Below are positions 43,726-52,609 of a DNA stretch of 64,000 bases, piece by piece (position 1 is the first letter of the stretch; each line of letters starts with the position of its first letter). The position numbers and the translations under genes were made by a program. The notes beneath the pieces are model-generated. The model made no database searches and had not been told where the DNA came from. It saw nothing but the letters and a program-made list of their open reading frames with translations. Source of the DNA: Nesterenkonia sp. LB17 (GTDB lineage: Bacteria > Actinomycetota > Actinomycetes > Actinomycetales > Micrococcaceae); NCBI RefSeq assembly GCF_022565915.1, contig NZ_JAJOYX010000006.1, positions 1-64,000 on the forward strand. Reading direction: 5' to 3'.

Positions 43726-44369
43726 TCAGGGTCTTCCTCGTCGATGATCATGAGATCGTCCGACGCGGCATTGCGCGGCTCGTCGACGTCGAACCAGAGT
43801 TGGAGGTCGTGGGGGAGTCGGCGACGGTGCGCGGGACGCTCGACCGGGTTCAGGTCACGCATCCTGATGTGGTCGTGCTGGATCTGCACCTGCCTGACGG
43901 GACCGGGATCGATCTGTGTCGCAGCATCCGTTCTGCGCACCCGGCGATCCGCTGCCTGATCCTGACCGCCGATGATGACGAGAGCGCCCGCGTCGCGGCG
44001 GTCATCGCCGGCGCCTCGGGACATGTGCTCAAGAGCATCCGCGGGGGGCGTCTGGTCGAGGCCATCCTGCGGATCGCCCGGGGTGAGAGTCTGATCCCCG
44101 AGAATCTGGCGGAGCGAGTGCACAGAGACCTCTCTGCCCAGGCGCTTCACGCCCGGCGGCCGCGCGTGAGCCTCACGCTGCGCGAGCAGCAGGTGCTGAA
44201 GCTGATCACCGAGGGACTGACGAACAGGCAGATCGGGCAGCGGCTGGGTCTCGCGGAGAAGACCGTGAAGAACTACGTCTCCGGGCTGCTGGCCAAGCTC
44301 GGCATGGAGCGCAGGACTCAGGTAGCCGCCTACGGTGCCGCCACCCAAGACAGTGCTATCCACAGCTGA
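43722..44369 (+). CDS. devR: DevR/DosR-like NarL-family response regulator
   Basis: The 215-residue regulator has a receiver domain with Asp8/Asp9, phospho-acceptor Asp54 in VVVLDLHLPDG, Thr82 and Lys104, the same numbering as M. tuberculosis DosR. A GerE/LuxR helix-turn-helix follows at about 150-205 (LTNRQIGQRLGLAEKTVKNYVSGLLAKLGMERRTQ), nearly identical to DosR in the recognition helix. It overlaps the kinase gene by four bases. The likely target is the palindrome at 44401-44419, just downstream of this gene. Confidence 0.93.
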   Translation: MIRVFLVDDHEIVRRGIARLVDVEPELEVVGESATVRGTLDRVQVTHPDVVVLDLHLPDGTGIDLCRSIRSAHPAIRCLILTADDDESARVAAVIAGASGHVLKSIRGGRLVEAILRIARGESLIPENLAERVHRDLSAQALHARRPRVSLTLREQQVLKLITEGLTNRQIGQRLGLAEKTVKNYVSGLLAKLGMERRTQVAAYGAATQDSAIHS

Positions 44370-44400
44370 CACACCTGTCTGGCGCCCACCGATGCCTCTG

Positions 44401-44419
44401 GTAGGACCTATGGCCCTAC
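44401..44419. promoter_or_regulatory. DosR-box-like palindrome GTAGGACCTATGGCCCTAC
   Basis: GTAGGACC-TAT-GGCCCTAC is an inverted repeat with one mismatched position. It resembles the DosR/DevR box (GGGACT with AGTCCC) in size and G/C-rich ends. It lies 72 bases before the preferred start of the BON gene, which would place a start point at about 44455 in the activator position. Confidence 0.5.
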
Positions 44420-44491
44420 ATGAGCCCGACCCTGATGCGAGAGGCTGGACCCAGCTCGCAGGACTGCGGGCAGGGAGAAGGGAATCCACCT

Positions 44492-45163
44492 GTGATCATC
44501 GCGACAAGAACTCGATCAGACAACAAGATCCACTCTCTGGTTCTCGCCGAACTCGAGTGGACGCCGGAGATCGACGCCTCAGAGGTCGAGGTCGAGGTCG
44601 AAGCCGGAGTCGTCACCTTGTCGGGTGAAGTGGGGGACTACTTCGAATACCTCGCCGCCTCGCGTGCCATGCGACGCGTGCACGGCATCGCTGGGGTTCA
44701 GAATCGGCTGACCGTGCTTCCTCGCTCGGCGAGATGGGTCACCGACACGGACATCGGCCGCGTCGCTGAACGTGTCCTGACCTGGTCCGCGAACATCCCA
44801 GGGACGGTGCGGTCGCGGGTCGAGGGTGGGTGCGTGACGCTCACCGGGCAGGTCGACTGGCACTTTCAGCGGGAAGCGGCCGAGCGGGCGGTGGAGAACA
44901 TCCGGGGAGTGCATACGGTGCGCAACGAGGTCACGCTGATCCCCCGCCCCGTCTCCGAGGAAGCCGCCGAACGGATCAGGAGTGCCCTGTTCCGCGATCC
45001 CCAGGTCGACGCCGGCCGCATCAGCGTCTCAGTCGTGGGCAACACTGCGGTCCTCACCGGATACGTGAAGTCGCTGATGGAGAAGACCCAGGCAGGTGAG
45101 GCTGCCTGGTCCTCACCTGACGTCACCACGATCGACAATCGCCTCGACGTGCGCCCCTACTGA
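44492..45163 (+). CDS. Protein with three BON domains
   Basis: The 223-residue protein consists of three BON repeats (about 12-78, 82-150 and 153-222), each with the alternating pattern around V-TLSGEV, VTLTGQV and AVLTGYV. BON domains bind phospholipids or attach to envelope proteins and are common in DosR-like regulons and osmotic stress proteins. There is no signal peptide, so it is probably cytoplasmic or at the inner face of the membrane. GTG 44492 has GGAGAAGGG upstream. An in-frame ATG at 44420 would start directly after the DosR-like box and is less likely. Confidence 0.8.
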   Translation: MIIATRTRSDNKIHSLVLAELEWTPEIDASEVEVEVEAGVVTLSGEVGDYFEYLAASRAMRRVHGIAGVQNRLTVLPRSARWVTDTDIGRVAERVLTWSANIPGTVRSRVEGGCVTLTGQVDWHFQREAAERAVENIRGVHTVRNEVTLIPRPVSEEAAERIRSALFRDPQVDAGRISVSVVGNTAVLTGYVKSLMEKTQAGEAAWSSPDVTTIDNRLDVRPY

Positions 45164-45275
45164 GGCGCACGCACTGATCGCAGCACACTTCCGGGCCCGT
45201 GAGCGCTGGGCCCAGCTCGACGCCGCTTCGAAGTCCACCCGACCTGAATCACCCGTCCCACGAGAGGAAGGGACC

Positions 45276-45695
45276 ATGACAGATCATCTTTCTCGCTTCG
45301 ATTCGCTGGCAGGGTTGGTGAGTCTTCGCTGCAACTTGTTCGACGACGGGATGCGCGGAACGCCGAGCACCGACGTCTACACCAGGGATGAGAAGGAACT
45401 GGTCGTGGAGGCGCATCTGCCGAATTTCGCGGACACCGACATCACCGTCAGCGTCGACGATCGAACGCTCGTGATCCAGGCGGAGCGGCGCGAACGCGAG
45501 GAGGACAAGGGCAAGCGGTACCTGCTCCGCGAGAGCACCAGCAGCTTTCGCCGCAGCGTCGATCTCCCGGAGCAGGCGAAGGACCGGCAGATCAGGGCGG
45601 TCTTCGACCACGGGGTTCTGACGGTGTCCGTTCCGCTGGAGGAATCGACCACGCTCAAGTGGATACCGATCGACAACGGACACTCGAACAACTGA
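45276..45695 (+). CDS. Hsp20/alpha-crystallin family small heat shock protein
   Basis: The 139-residue chaperone has an N-terminal arm, the alpha-crystallin domain (TDVYTRDEKELVVEAHLPNFADTDITVSVDDRTLVIQAERR, RYLLRESTSSFRRSVDLPEQA) and a C-terminal extension. The A-x-x-x-n-GVL motif appears as DHGVLTVSVPL. It prevents protein aggregation during stress. HspX of the M. tuberculosis DosR regulon is the functional analogue. ATG 45276 has GAGGAAGGGA upstream; the 112-base gap after the BON gene contains two GGGCCC palindromes. Confidence 0.92.
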   Translation: MTDHLSRFDSLAGLVSLRCNLFDDGMRGTPSTDVYTRDEKELVVEAHLPNFADTDITVSVDDRTLVIQAERREREEDKGKRYLLRESTSSFRRSVDLPEQAKDRQIRAVFDHGVLTVSVPLEESTTLKWIPIDNGHSNN

Positions 45696-45735
45696 CTCCG
45701 GCAAGACCGGAGTCTGCAAAGACTAAGGGGGCGTG

Positions 45736-45954
45736 ATGTTCGACTGGCTCTATTTCTGGAACCTCATCTGGTCCTTCTTCACGCTGCTCTCGCTCGTCTT
45801 CGTTCCGGTCTTCATCGTGATGATCTACTTCGTCACGCGGACACCCAGGGCTCGGGCACCTGGAGCTCGTCCTGGGGCCTCGTCGAGGTTTGCCCGCTCG
45901 GACGGCGCGGTGCCCGGGCCCGTGGGTGAGAGTCACACGAAGAAGGCCGCGTGA
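45736..45954 (+). CDS. Small single-span membrane protein
   Basis: The product of about 72 residues begins MFDWLYFWNLIWSFFTLLSLVFVPVFIVMIYFVTR, one long or two short membrane helices, and then an Arg/Ala/Pro-rich cytoplasmic tail. ATG 45736 has AAGGGGG at seven bases; GTG 45733 is the alternative. It is 40 bases after Hsp20 and is likely the last gene of the stress cluster. The function is unknown. Confidence 0.65.
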   Translation: MFDWLYFWNLIWSFFTLLSLVFVPVFIVMIYFVTRTPRARAPGARPGASSRFARSDGAVPGPVGESHTKKAA

Positions 45955-46009
45955 GCTTCGGGTCGTCTCCCAGGGTCACCCGGCCCTCGCCGAATGGTGC
46001 GCACGGGTG

Positions 46010-46513
46010 TCATCCGCGGCTGGAGATCCAGGCGCTGACCTCGCGGGCCTGCAGATCCACAAACTTGCGCATATAGGGCTCGGCGGCCGCCTTGATCTTC
46101 TTGCCGATGATCGGAATGTTGACGTTGACGTCGCCCCGGACCGTGGAGAGCGTCTCGGTGGCCCCGCGCACGTGCAGATTCTGCGCGGACTGCGCCGAGA
46201 CCGGAGCCGAGGCGATCTTCACCGCGGTGTCCGCGCGGCGTGATCCGGCCCCGTCGGGTGCGCCCCAGGAATGGGTGACGTGCACGGTGACCTCACCCTT
46301 GATGACCTTCTTGGCGATCTCCGGGAGCTTGTCCGCGGGCATGGACTGCTCGGTGACGATCTCGAAGGGACCGTCCAGCGGGCCGAGGACCTCGAAGCTC
46401 AGCAGCTTCGCGCCGACCTTCTTGGACAGGTGCTCATTGAAATCTCGGTCCGCGTAGGCCTCGATGATGTCCTGCGCGCTGTGCGGAATCATGAGCTCTG
46501 TTTCAAGTGCCAC
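46010..46513 (-). CDS. DUF2505 domain protein
   Basis: The 167-residue protein belongs to DUF2505, a START-like helix-grip family: it starts MALETELMIPHSAQDIIEAYADRDFNEHL, has VTVHVTHSWGAP in the middle and ends with an amphipathic helix. Members probably bind hydrophobic ligands. GTG 46513 has GAGGAGACC upstream. It converges with the stress cluster and diverges from the antiporter. Confidence 0.85.
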   Translation of the reverse strand: MALETELMIPHSAQDIIEAYADRDFNEHLSKKVGAKLLSFEVLGPLDGPFEIVTEQSMPADKLPEIAKKVIKGEVTVHVTHSWGAPDGAGSRRADTAVKIASAPVSAQSAQNLHVRGATETLSTVRGDVNVNIPIIGKKIKAAAEPYMRKFVDLQAREVSAWISSRG

Positions 46514-46580
46514 TGATGGTCTCCTCGTTGACGTCTTGGTGAAGGCATTCTGCGACGGCGGTCACGGAACCTACCCATTG

Positions 46581-46586
46581 TAAAGT
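46581..46586 (+). promoter_or_regulatory. -10 element (TAAAGT) for the leaderless antiporter mRNA
   Basis: TAAAGT is followed by seven bases and GTG 46594, with no ribosome binding site in between. Confidence 0.5.
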
Positions 46587-46593
46587 TGTCCCA

Positions 46594-47748
46594 GTGACCA
46601 TCATGACTCTTCTCCTGCTCCTCGGCGGTTTCGTCCTGCTCGTCGGCGGCGGCGAGGCCCTGGTCCGAGGCGCCGCCTCCCTGGGTCGCACGGTGGGCCT
46701 GTCCTCGCTGATCATCGGACTCACCGTGGTGTCCTTCGCGACCTCAGCCCCGGAGCTGGCCGTCAGCACCGGAGCCGCGCTGAGCGGCTCACCCGGCCTG
46801 GCGGTGGGCAATGTGGTGGGCAGCAACATCGCCAACATCCTCTTCGTCATGGGCCTCACCGCGATCTTCGGCGCGCTGTTCGTGAAGATCCAGCTGATCA
46901 AGGCGGACATCCCGATCATGATCGGACTCTCGGTGCTCGCCCTGCTGATGGCGCTTGACGGCGGCTACAGCCTCCTCGACGGCATCGTGCTGCTGGGTCT
47001 GCTGCTGGCCTACCTGGTGGTCACCCTCGTGATGGCCCGTCGGCAGACGCGCCGGGAAGCCCGTGAGGAGGCGGAACGGCTCGATGTGGACACGGTTCTC
47101 GCCGGCGGCTCGGTGCGACTGACCAAGGGTCTGCGCACCTCGAAGCTGCGAGCCGTGCTGATCGACGTGCTCCTGGTGCTCGGCGGGGTGGCGCTGCTGG
47201 TCGTCGGTGCTCAGATGCTGGTCACCGCGTCCACCACCATTGCGATGGTGCTCGGGGTCAGTGATCTGATCATCGGTCTGACCATCGTGGCCATCGGCAC
47301 CTCGCTGCCGGAACTCGCCACCAGCATCATCGCCGCGCTGCGCGGCGAGCGGGACATGGCGGTGGGCAACCTGGTGGGCAGCAACATCTTCAACATCGGC
47401 GCGGTCCTCGGGATCACCGCGATCATCGCCCCGGACGGCGTCGAGGTCGCCTCGGCCGCCGTCAACTTCGACCTGCCGGTGATGATCGCGGTCGCCCTGG
47501 TCCTGCTCCCGCTGGCGTTCACCGCCCAAGCAATCGGACGCTGGGAGGGACTGGTGCTGGTGGCGCTCTACAGCGCCTATGTCGTCTATCTGGTGCTCTA
47601 CGCGGCTGGGCATTCAGCGCTGCAGCCCTTCAGCTCGGCGATGCTATGGTTCGTGCTGCCGATCACCGCGCTCTGGATCGCGGCTCTGGTCGGATACGAG
47701 GTCGGGGTGCTGCGCACCCGCCGGGCGGCCCGGGCCGGGGCGTCATAG
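46594..47748 (+). CDS. Calcium/sodium antiporter (CaCA family, YrbG-like)
   Basis: The 384-residue membrane protein has two five-helix repeats. The alpha-repeat motifs are LTVVSFATSAPELAVS with GNVVGSNIANILF, and LTIVAIGTSLPELATS with GNLVGSNIFNIGAV. The glutamates in both motifs bind the cations. Such proteins exchange Na+ or H+ for Ca2+. The cytoplasmic loop (RRQTRREAREEAERLDVD) separates the halves. The start is GTG 46594. Confidence 0.93.
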   Translation: MTIMTLLLLLGGFVLLVGGGEALVRGAASLGRTVGLSSLIIGLTVVSFATSAPELAVSTGAALSGSPGLAVGNVVGSNIANILFVMGLTAIFGALFVKIQLIKADIPIMIGLSVLALLMALDGGYSLLDGIVLLGLLLAYLVVTLVMARRQTRREAREEAERLDVDTVLAGGSVRLTKGLRTSKLRAVLIDVLLVLGGVALLVVGAQMLVTASTTIAMVLGVSDLIIGLTIVAIGTSLPELATSIIAALRGERDMAVGNLVGSNIFNIGAVLGITAIIAPDGVEVASAAVNFDLPVMIAVALVLLPLAFTAQAIGRWEGLVLVALYSAYVVYLVLYAAGHSALQPFSSAMLWFVLPITALWIAALVGYEVGVLRTRRAARAGAS

Positions 47749-47761
47749 CCGGATCAGCGAG

Positions 47762-47767
47762 TATCCT
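47762..47767 (+). promoter_or_regulatory. Candidate -10 element (TATCCT) of mfd
   Basis: TATCCT just after the antiporter gene would give a leader of about 90 bases before ATG 47863. It is too close to GTG 47770 for a leaderless start there. Confidence 0.35.
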
Positions 47768-47862
47768 GTGTGAGGCCCGAACTCCCGATTCTCCCACCGC
47801 GCCGAAACACCACCGCGGATCTCCGGCATCGATCTGTATGCGAAACGAGGCGTCACTCTCCC

Positions 47863-50800
47863 ATGGCTCTGTCAGGTCTGCGCACAGCGCTCACGGCGAA
47901 CCCCTCCTATCGGCGCGTCGCCTCGGCCGCCGCCCATCCCGCGGGGGAACGCACCGACGAGCTGCAGATCTCCTCGACCACCGGACTTCGACCTGCGCTG
48001 ATCGCCGAGATCGCGACCCAGCTGCGCGGCACGAGCCCCACCGGCACGCTGCTGGCGGTGACCGCCACCGACCGCGAGGCCGACGAGCTGGCCACCTCGC
48101 TCGCCGCATACGCCCCGGAGGCCGCGGTGGCGCACTTCCCCTCCTGGGAGACCCTGCCGCATGAGCGGCTCTCTCCACGCTCGGACACTGTGGGACGTCG
48201 GCTCGGGGTGCTGCGCCGACTCGCCCACCCGGACGAGGCCGGAGGCGTGCTCGACGTCGTCGTCGCTCCGGTCCGGGCCGTGGTGCAGCCGCTGGTCGCC
48301 GGGCTGGGGGATCTCGCACCGGTGCGGCTGAAGGTCGGCGAGTTCGCCGACTTCGACCAGACCGTCGCACAGCTCGCCGATGCCGCCTATTCCCGGGTCG
48401 ACATGGTCACTCGGCGCGGCGAGTTCGCCGTGCGCGGCGGCATCCTCGACATCTTCCCGCCCACCGAGCCGCACCCGGTGCGCATCGAGTTCTTCGGCGA
48501 CGAGGTCGAGCAGATGCGCTGGTTCGCCGTGTCCGATCAGCGTTCGCTCGACACCGAGTCCACCGAACACCCGGAGGTGCTCGACGCCGCGCCCTGCCGC
48601 GAGCTGCTGATCACCGACGCCGTGATGGCCCGCGCCAAGGAGCTGATCATTCAGATGCCGCACGCGGTGGATCTGCTCACCAAGCTCGCCGAAGGCATCG
48701 CCGCCGAGGGCATGGAGTCCCTGGCCCCGGTCCTGGTGCCCGAGATGGTGCCCTTCGTGGACCAGCTGCCCGCCGGCTCGCTCACCGTGGTGATCGAGCC
48801 GGAGAAGACCCGTGGGCGCGCCCACGACCTGGCCGCCACCAACGAGGAGTTCCTCGCCGCCGCCTGGTCCGCCGCCCCAGACGGCGCGGCCGCACCGCTG
48901 GACATCAGCGGAGCGCAGATCGGCAGCGAACAGCAGGGCCTGTCCGCCGGCGGCTTCGCCAGCCTCGCCGAGACCCGCGAAGCCTCCATCGCCCACGGCG
49001 CCGGCTGGTGGTCGATGACCTCCCTGGGCCTCGATGAGGAGCTGGAGCAGGACGCCGACATCGTCTCGATCGCCTCCCGTGAGCCGATCGGCTACCGCGG
49101 CAGCGTCGAAGACGTGATGACCTTCCTCGCCGAGCGCGCCAAGGCGAACTGGTCCGTGGTGGTCACCACCGCCGCCTCCGGCTCCGCCCAGCGGGTCCAT
49201 GAGCTGCTCACCGAACACGACGTTCCCTGCGTCCGGGTGGACACCCTCGAGGAGACCCCTGCCCCGGGCACGATCACGATCTCCACCGCCAACGTCTCTG
49301 AGGGCTTCGCAGTGGACCCGCTGCAGCTGGCGCTGCTGACCGAGTCCGAGATGCTCGGCCGCGCCATCCGGCAGGACTCCGGCTCCGCACGGAAGGTGCC
49401 GGCCCGGCGTCGTCGCCATGTGGTGGACCCGCTGGCGCTGAAGCCGGGGGACTATGTGGTCCACGAGCAGCACGGCATCGGCCAGTTCGTGGAGCTGATC
49501 CAGCGCAAGGTCGGCTCCCCGCAGGCCATCAAGGCCGGCACCGCGGGCATCCGGGAGTACCTGGTCCTGGAGTACGCCGCCTCCAAGCGCGGCGGCGCGA
49601 AGGACCGGCTGATGGTCCCCACCGACCAGCTGGATCAGGTCTCCCAGTACGTGGGCGGCGAGGCGCCGTCGCTGTCGAAGATGGGCGGCAGTGACTGGTC
49701 CCAGACCAAGCGCAAGGCCAAGAAGGCGGTCAAGGAGATCGCCGGGGAGCTGATCAGGCTCTATGCGGCACGCATGGCTTCGCGCGGGTTCTCCTTCGGC
49801 CCCGACACTCCGTGGCAGGGGGAGCTCGAGGACGCCTTCCCCTACGCCGAGACCCCGGACCAGCTCACCGCCACCGATGAGGTCAAGGCGGACATGCAGC
49901 GCGAGATTCCGATGGACCGGCTGATCTCCGGAGATGTCGGCTACGGCAAGACCGAGATCGCCATCCGCGCCGCCTTCAAGGCCGTGCAGGACGGCAAACA
50001 GGTCGCCGTGCTGGTGCCCACCACGCTGCTGGTCTCCCAGCACTATGAGACCTTCACCGAGCGCTACGCCGGGTTCCCGGTGCGGGTGGCGCCGCTCTCA
50101 CGGTTCCAGACCGCCAAGGAGTCCAAGGAGACGATGGCCGGTCTGCGCGAGGGCAGTGTGGACATCGTCATCGGGACCCACCGGCTGCTGTCCAAGGAGG
50201 TCGACTTCCACGACCTGGGCCTGGTGATCATCGATGAGGAGCAGCGCTTCGGCGTCGAGCACAAGGAACAGCTCAAGAAGATGCGCACCAATGTGGACGT
50301 GCTCGCCATGTCCGCCACCCCTATCCCGCGCACCCTGGAGATGTCCATGGCCGGGATCCGGGAGACCTCCACGCTGGCCACACCGCCGGAGGAGCGGCAC
50401 CCGGTGCTCACCTACGTGGGCCCCTACACCGATAAGCAGGTCTCCGCCGCGATCCGCCGCGAGCTGATGCGCGAGGGACAGGTGTTCTTCGTGCACAACC
50501 GGGTCTCCTCGATCGACGCGACCGCCGCCCGGATCCGGGAGCTGGTCCCTGAGGCGCGGGTGGAGGTCGCCCACGGGCAGATGAGCGAGACCCGGCTCGA
50601 GCAGATCATCCAGGACTTCTGGGAGAAGCGCTTCGACGTGCTGGTCTCCACCACGATCATCGAGACGGGGCTGGACATCTCCAACGCCAACACCCTGATC
50701 GTGGATCGGGCCTCGACCTACGGGCTCTCCCAGCTGCACCAGCTGCGCGGACGCGTGGGACGTTCCCGGGAGCGCGCCTACGCCTACTTCCTCTACCCGG

Positions 50801-51492
50801 CCGAGAAGCCGCTGGGCGAGGTCGCCCTGGAGCGGCTGCGCGCGGTGGCGGCGAACAACGAGCTCGGCGCCGGCCTGCAGCTGGCCATGAAGGATCTGGA
50901 GATCCGCGGCGCCGGCAACATGCTCGGCGGGGAGCAGTCCGGGCACATCGCAGGGGTCGGCTTCGACCTGTACCTGCGCCTGGTCGGCGAGGCTGTGGCC
51001 GATTACCGCGGGGACACCGAGGAGACCTTCACCGAGGTCAAGATCGAGCTGCCGATCAACGCCCACCTCCCGCATGACTACGTCCCGGGGGAGCGGCTGC
51101 GCCTGGAGGGCTACCGCAAGCTCGCCGCCGCGGACACCGAGGAGAAGATCGCCGAGGTCATCACCGAATGGCAGGACCGCTACGGGGACCTGCCCGACCC
51201 GGTGACCAACATCGTGGAGGTGGCCCGGTTCCGCAACCGCGCCCGGGCAGCGGGGATCCACGACGTCGGCACCCAGGGTCAGTTCATCAGGTTCGGCCCG
51301 GTGACCGAGCTGGCGGAGTCCAAGGCGATGCGCCTGGAACGGATGTACCCGGGCAGCCAGCACAAGGTCACCATGAAGCAGGTGCTGATCCCGAAGCCGA
51401 AGACCCGCGGCGTCACCGGGGTGGAGCTCACCGATTCAGAGCTGCTGGCCTGGCTCAATCAGGTGTTCGAGGCGATCTTCCCGCCGGTCTGA
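47863..51492 (+). CDS. mfd: Transcription-repair coupling factor
   Basis: Mfd removes RNA polymerase stalled at DNA lesions and recruits UvrA. The 1209-residue protein has the N-terminal UvrB-homology module (FPSWETLPHERLSPRSDTVGRRL, RGGILDIFPPTEPHPVRIEFFGDEVE), the RNA polymerase-interacting CarD-like domain (GDYVVHEQHGIGQFVELIQR), the RecG-like translocase (MDRLISGDVGYGKTEIAIRAAF, VIIDEEQRFGVEHKE, ATPIPRTLEMSM, GLDISNANTLIVDRA, HQLRGRVGRSRERAYAY) and the C-terminal TRCF domain. The frame opens at GTG 47770, but MALSGLRTAL (ATG 47863) is the usual family start. The 3' end overlaps the convergent acyltransferase gene by 34 bases. Confidence 0.96.
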   Translation: MALSGLRTALTANPSYRRVASAAAHPAGERTDELQISSTTGLRPALIAEIATQLRGTSPTGTLLAVTATDREADELATSLAAYAPEAAVAHFPSWETLPHERLSPRSDTVGRRLGVLRRLAHPDEAGGVLDVVVAPVRAVVQPLVAGLGDLAPVRLKVGEFADFDQTVAQLADAAYSRVDMVTRRGEFAVRGGILDIFPPTEPHPVRIEFFGDEVEQMRWFAVSDQRSLDTESTEHPEVLDAAPCRELLITDAVMARAKELIIQMPHAVDLLTKLAEGIAAEGMESLAPVLVPEMVPFVDQLPAGSLTVVIEPEKTRGRAHDLAATNEEFLAAAWSAAPDGAAAPLDISGAQIGSEQQGLSAGGFASLAETREASIAHGAGWWSMTSLGLDEELEQDADIVSIASREPIGYRGSVEDVMTFLAERAKANWSVVVTTAASGSAQRVHELLTEHDVPCVRVDTLEETPAPGTITISTANVSEGFAVDPLQLALLTESEMLGRAIRQDSGSARKVPARRRRHVVDPLALKPGDYVVHEQHGIGQFVELIQRKVGSPQAIKAGTAGIREYLVLEYAASKRGGAKDRLMVPTDQLDQVSQYVGGEAPSLSKMGGSDWSQTKRKAKKAVKEIAGELIRLYAARMASRGFSFGPDTPWQGELEDAFPYAETPDQLTATDEVKADMQREIPMDRLISGDVGYGKTEIAIRAAFKAVQDGKQVAVLVPTTLLVSQHYETFTERYAGFPVRVAPLSRFQTAKESKETMAGLREGSVDIVIGTHRLLSKEVDFHDLGLVIIDEEQRFGVEHKEQLKKMRTNVDVLAMSATPIPRTLEMSMAGIRETSTLATPPEERHPVLTYVGPYTDKQVSAAIRRELMREGQVFFVHNRVSSIDATAARIRELVPEARVEVAHGQMSETRLEQIIQDFWEKRFDVLVSTTIIETGLDISNANTLIVDRASTYGLSQLHQLRGRVGRSRERAYAYFLYPAEKPLGEVALERLRAVAANNELGAGLQLAMKDLEIRGAGNMLGGEQSGHIAGVGFDLYLRLVGEAVADYRGDTEETFTEVKIELPINAHLPHDYVPGERLRLEGYRKLAAADTEEKIAEVITEWQDRYGDLPDPVTNIVEVARFRNRARAAGIHDVGTQGQFIRFGPVTELAESKAMRLERMYPGSQHKVTMKQVLIPKPKTRGVTGVELTDSELLAWLNQVFEAIFPPV

Positions 51493-52586
51493 TCCGCCGC
51501 CGGTCGGCGCAGCGCGGAACGGGGCAGCCCGTTCAGCGGCAGCGACAGCGGGCTGCGGTTCACGAGCATGCCCAGGCCCCAGCACAGCAGCAGGGCCGCC
51601 AGGGTGCGCAGCGGCGGGTTCTCCAGCGCGAAGAGGCGCAGCAACAGGTACAGGATGATCGCGTGGGCGAAGACCACGAAGGTCGCGGTCTGCACCAGTT
51701 CCGAGATGACGACGCCGAGGATCCGCCCGCGCCGCGGCTGGGTCAGCACGGTCGAATCGTCACCGTCCGCAGAGCTCGTGCTGGTCCGTTGCGGGCGCGG
51801 CCCGCCGAGCAGCGCGTTGACGGCGCTGGAGAAGACCAGCACCAGGCCGATGCTGATCAGCACCGAGACGGCCGGCGAGAGCAGGAACGTCCCGAAGCCT
51901 GAGTACTTGATGTTCATCGTCCGGACGCCAGCGGCCACGGCGCCGAAGCCGACACTCAAGCAGAGCAGCCCGAGCCACGGCCTGGCCGGCAGGCTCAGTC
52001 CGCGCGGGGAGCGCATGAAGCGGCCGAACCAGTGCCCGGCCAGCATGAACGCCATGCAGGCCGGTGCCAAACCGATCCCCAAGGGGGTATAGCCCATGAC
52101 AGATCCTGGGATCTGCGCCACCGCGAGGCCGCCGACCGCCACCGCGACGCCGACCCACCAGGGCTGGCTGAGCACCGCGCGCAGCAGCAGCGCGGCGAAG
52201 AAGAGCACGGAGATGAACCAGAAGACCAGGAAGGGCATGTTCGTCATGGCGCCGCCGAAGAGCGCCTGGGGAACGGTCATCGGGTCGAACGGCCACGGGG
52301 TGGGGACCATCGCCAGCACCGCGACGCTGAGCAGCACGAACCAGACCAGATAGGGCAGGGCCAGGCTGCGGCTGCGGGCGAGGAACTCCTCACGCACGGT
52401 CCGCGAGGTGGAGAAGAAGAACCCGGCCAGGAAGAAGAACAGCGGCATCCGCCAGATCTGCAGGTACTCCGCCCCCGGCATCCCGGCCCAGGCGTGGCCG
52501 AGGACCACGGCGGCCACCGAGATGACCCGCAGCAGGTCGATGCCGAGATTCCGGGCGCGCACAGGTCGTGGCGCCGGAGCGGTCAT
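51459..52586 (-). CDS. Acyltransferase family 3 membrane protein
   Basis: The 375-residue protein has ten hydrophobic segments and begins RARNLGIDLLRVISVAAVVLGHAW, where the Arg and His are the family catalytic positions. MPLFFFLAGFFFSTS follows. Members O-acetylate sugars or other envelope molecules. A polar loop (TSTSSADGDDSTVLTQPRRGR) interrupts helices 8 and 9. The 3' end overlaps mfd on the other strand. Confidence 0.85.
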   Translation of the reverse strand: MTAPAPRPVRARNLGIDLLRVISVAAVVLGHAWAGMPGAEYLQIWRMPLFFFLAGFFFSTSRTVREEFLARSRSLALPYLVWFVLLSVAVLAMVPTPWPFDPMTVPQALFGGAMTNMPFLVFWFISVLFFAALLLRAVLSQPWWVGVAVAVGGLAVAQIPGSVMGYTPLGIGLAPACMAFMLAGHWFGRFMRSPRGLSLPARPWLGLLCLSVGFGAVAAGVRTMNIKYSGFGTFLLSPAVSVLISIGLVLVFSSAVNALLGGPRPQRTSTSSADGDDSTVLTQPRRGRILGVVISELVQTATFVVFAHAIILYLLLRLFALENPPLRTLAALLLCWGLGMLVNRSPLSLPLNGLPRSALRRPAADQTGGKIASNT

Positions 52587-52609
52587 GTCAGCTGAAGGTC
52601 GAAGCGAGG

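Noticed and set aside
45190-45235. DosR box upstream of Hsp20
   Set aside because: Two GGGCCC palindromes 15 bases apart are present, but they do not form the longer symmetric element seen at 44401 and are common in GC-rich DNA.
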